Source: Bacteroidetes bacterium UBA1947
Lineage (GTDB): Bacteria; Bacteroidota; Bacteroidia; Chitinophagales; Chitinophagaceae
Assembly (NCBI GenBank): GCA_002336915.1
Contig: DDET01000026.1
Coordinates: 46,008 to 110,007 of the forward strand
Direction of reading: 5' to 3'
Length of the DNA: 64,000 bases
A program made the translations under genes and the position numbers. The notes below the pieces were generated by a model. That model did no database searches. It was not told the origin of the DNA and saw only the letters and a program-made list of their open reading frames with translations. Shown here in pieces: positions 63,347 to 64,000 of this stretch. Positions within the stretch are counted from its first letter, which is position 1; each line of letters starts with the position of its first letter.

Positions 63347-64000
63347 ATGTCTGAAAGACCGCGCGACAGTTATAGCATTGATTTTATAGACACATTACGT
63401 GAGGATGTGCGGATTGCTTATAACCATTTAGAAAAAAAATACCCGTTAAAACCCAATAAAACCCGCACTTCTGCCGGTTATGAAGCACTTCGACAACTAT
63501 TATTAAACAAAGCTGGCAAGAAAATTGAGCTCAGTACTCTCGTTGATTTTTTTACAAAAAGTTCGGTATATGACCCTCATGCAAAAGAGGAAGTGTACAC
63601 TTTCGAACGATACACAATTCAAGCATTTGAAGAACTTATTAAGATAGCTAAAAGTGAAAATCATTATGGGTATGCTAAGAATTCATTTACTGCAATCAAT
63701 CTCGACGTTCAGCAAGGAATAAGGAATTTATTAGAAAAGCTTAATGATAGAAATGAGGCTATTTATACTGTAGAGAAAGTATATGTAATCGATGAAAAAG
63801 GTGCTTGCATAATTACGTCGACAGTCTTTTTAAAAGCGATGTCCGATATTGCGAATGTTCGCATTCAATGTTGGAATGATCGTCCGTTAAAGTTGAAAGC
63901 TATAGAGGCGCATGAGGCGACAATTGGACAAAGAAAATTGCCGATTTACCCTTTTGAAGTCAAGGAAAGTTCTTTTGTGGGCTTTATAATCTTTCCTAAC
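63347..64000 (+). CDS. unknown protein, 3' end beyond window
   Basis: An ATG at 63347 opens a frame of 218 codons with no stop before the window ends, so the gene is truncated only by the window. The protein starts MSERPRDSYSIDFIDTLRED and is mostly helical in its first 100 residues, followed by a beta-rich part (YTVEKVYVIDEKGACIIT; FPN at the edge). It has no signal peptide or membrane segment. I do not recognise it. It reads opposite to the other element genes seen here. Confidence 0.75.
   Translation, partial: MSERPRDSYSIDFIDTLREDVRIAYNHLEKKYPLKPNKTRTSAGYEALRQLLLNKAGKKIELSTLVDFFTKSSVYDPHAKEEVYTFERYTIQAFEELIKIAKSENHYGYAKNSFTAINLDVQQGIRNLLEKLNDRNEAIYTVEKVYVIDEKGACIITSTVFLKAMSDIANVRIQCWNDRPLKLKAIEAHEATIGQRKLPIYPFEVKESSFVGFIIFPN

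Larger units (their letters stand above)
55571..64000. mobile_element. integrated element at tRNA-Arg, left end and first 8.4 kb
   Basis: A large serine recombinase adjoins tRNA-Arg at one border, and the next ten genes all read toward it: replication-relaxation-like protein, TraD/HerA-like ATPase, methyltransferase, membrane and lipoproteins. No chromosomal housekeeping gene is found after the tRNA. A repeat of the tRNA 3' end (expected at the right border) is not found before 64000, so the element extends beyond the window. No classical relaxase, transposase or phage structural gene is seen in this part. The type (ICE, integrative plasmid or satellite) is undecided. Confidence 0.78.

Overview
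This window looks like the chromosome of a Bacteroidota bacterium, most likely a Chitinophagaceae-like lineage. The evidence is: proteins ending in gliding-motility-type and type-A type IX secretion (T9SS) sorting domains, promoter motifs of the TTTG / TAnnTTTG class (best case upstream of a tRNA at 32-63), futalosine-pathway menaquinone synthesis (MqnE), a Kdo transferase (Gram-negative LPS) and many family members typical of the phylum. The genus assignment is inference.

Layout. 1-63: 5' end of a minus-strand tRNA, probably initiator tRNA-fMet, with its promoter. 152-6607: era GTPase, a PLP-dependent ACC-deaminase-like enzyme, a DctA-like carboxylate symporter, a DedA membrane protein, an MFS transporter, and convergent waaA. 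6897-14936: a 2232-residue soluble hybrid histidine kinase with twelve WKxLT motifs spaced at exactly 276 bp (poly-HAMP, fungal Nik1-like), followed 6 bp later by a REC-histidine kinase. 15107-15856: two small unknown genes. 15968-21753: molybdenum cofactor cluster (moaA-moeA-moaC-mobA-moeB/rhodanese on +, moaE-moaD-TSUP exporter on -). 21774-24445: exonuclease III, a small membrane-anchored protein and a T9SS cargo protein. 24454-28674: a 1406-residue modular YadA-head-like fibre with a C-terminal S74-type chaperone domain. 28865-31491: a LytTR regulator and a TPR sensor kinase, convergent with overlapping stop codons. 31571-37111: two more T9SS cargo proteins and a HEAT-repeat protein. 37344-42004: TolC-MacA-MacB-like tripartite efflux operon. 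42027-46557: mqnE, a bifunctional-nuclease-domain protein and topoisomerase IV subunit A. 46760-49112: small exported proteins, two of them related lipoproteins. 49113-55506: TonB receptor, conserved Bacteroidota proteins, a two-gene Fe-S redox module and an exported protein.

A tRNA-Arg(UCU) at 55571-55644 marks the left edge of an integrated element that continues past the window end. Its serine recombinase reads toward the tRNA, and its reading frame runs through the antisense strand of the tRNA. Behind it is a minus-strand set: a 53-residue ORF overlapping the recombinase by ATGA, a replication-relaxation-like winged-helix protein, a TraD/HerA-like ATPase, an unknown protein, a structured non-coding patch, a small membrane protein, an adenine methyltransferase-like protein, a polytopic membrane protein, a lipoprotein and a small ORF. 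A plus-strand gene of unknown function, preceded by direct repeats, runs off the end at 64000. No relaxase of a classical family is visible in the part seen. This element is the best candidate for something undescribed.
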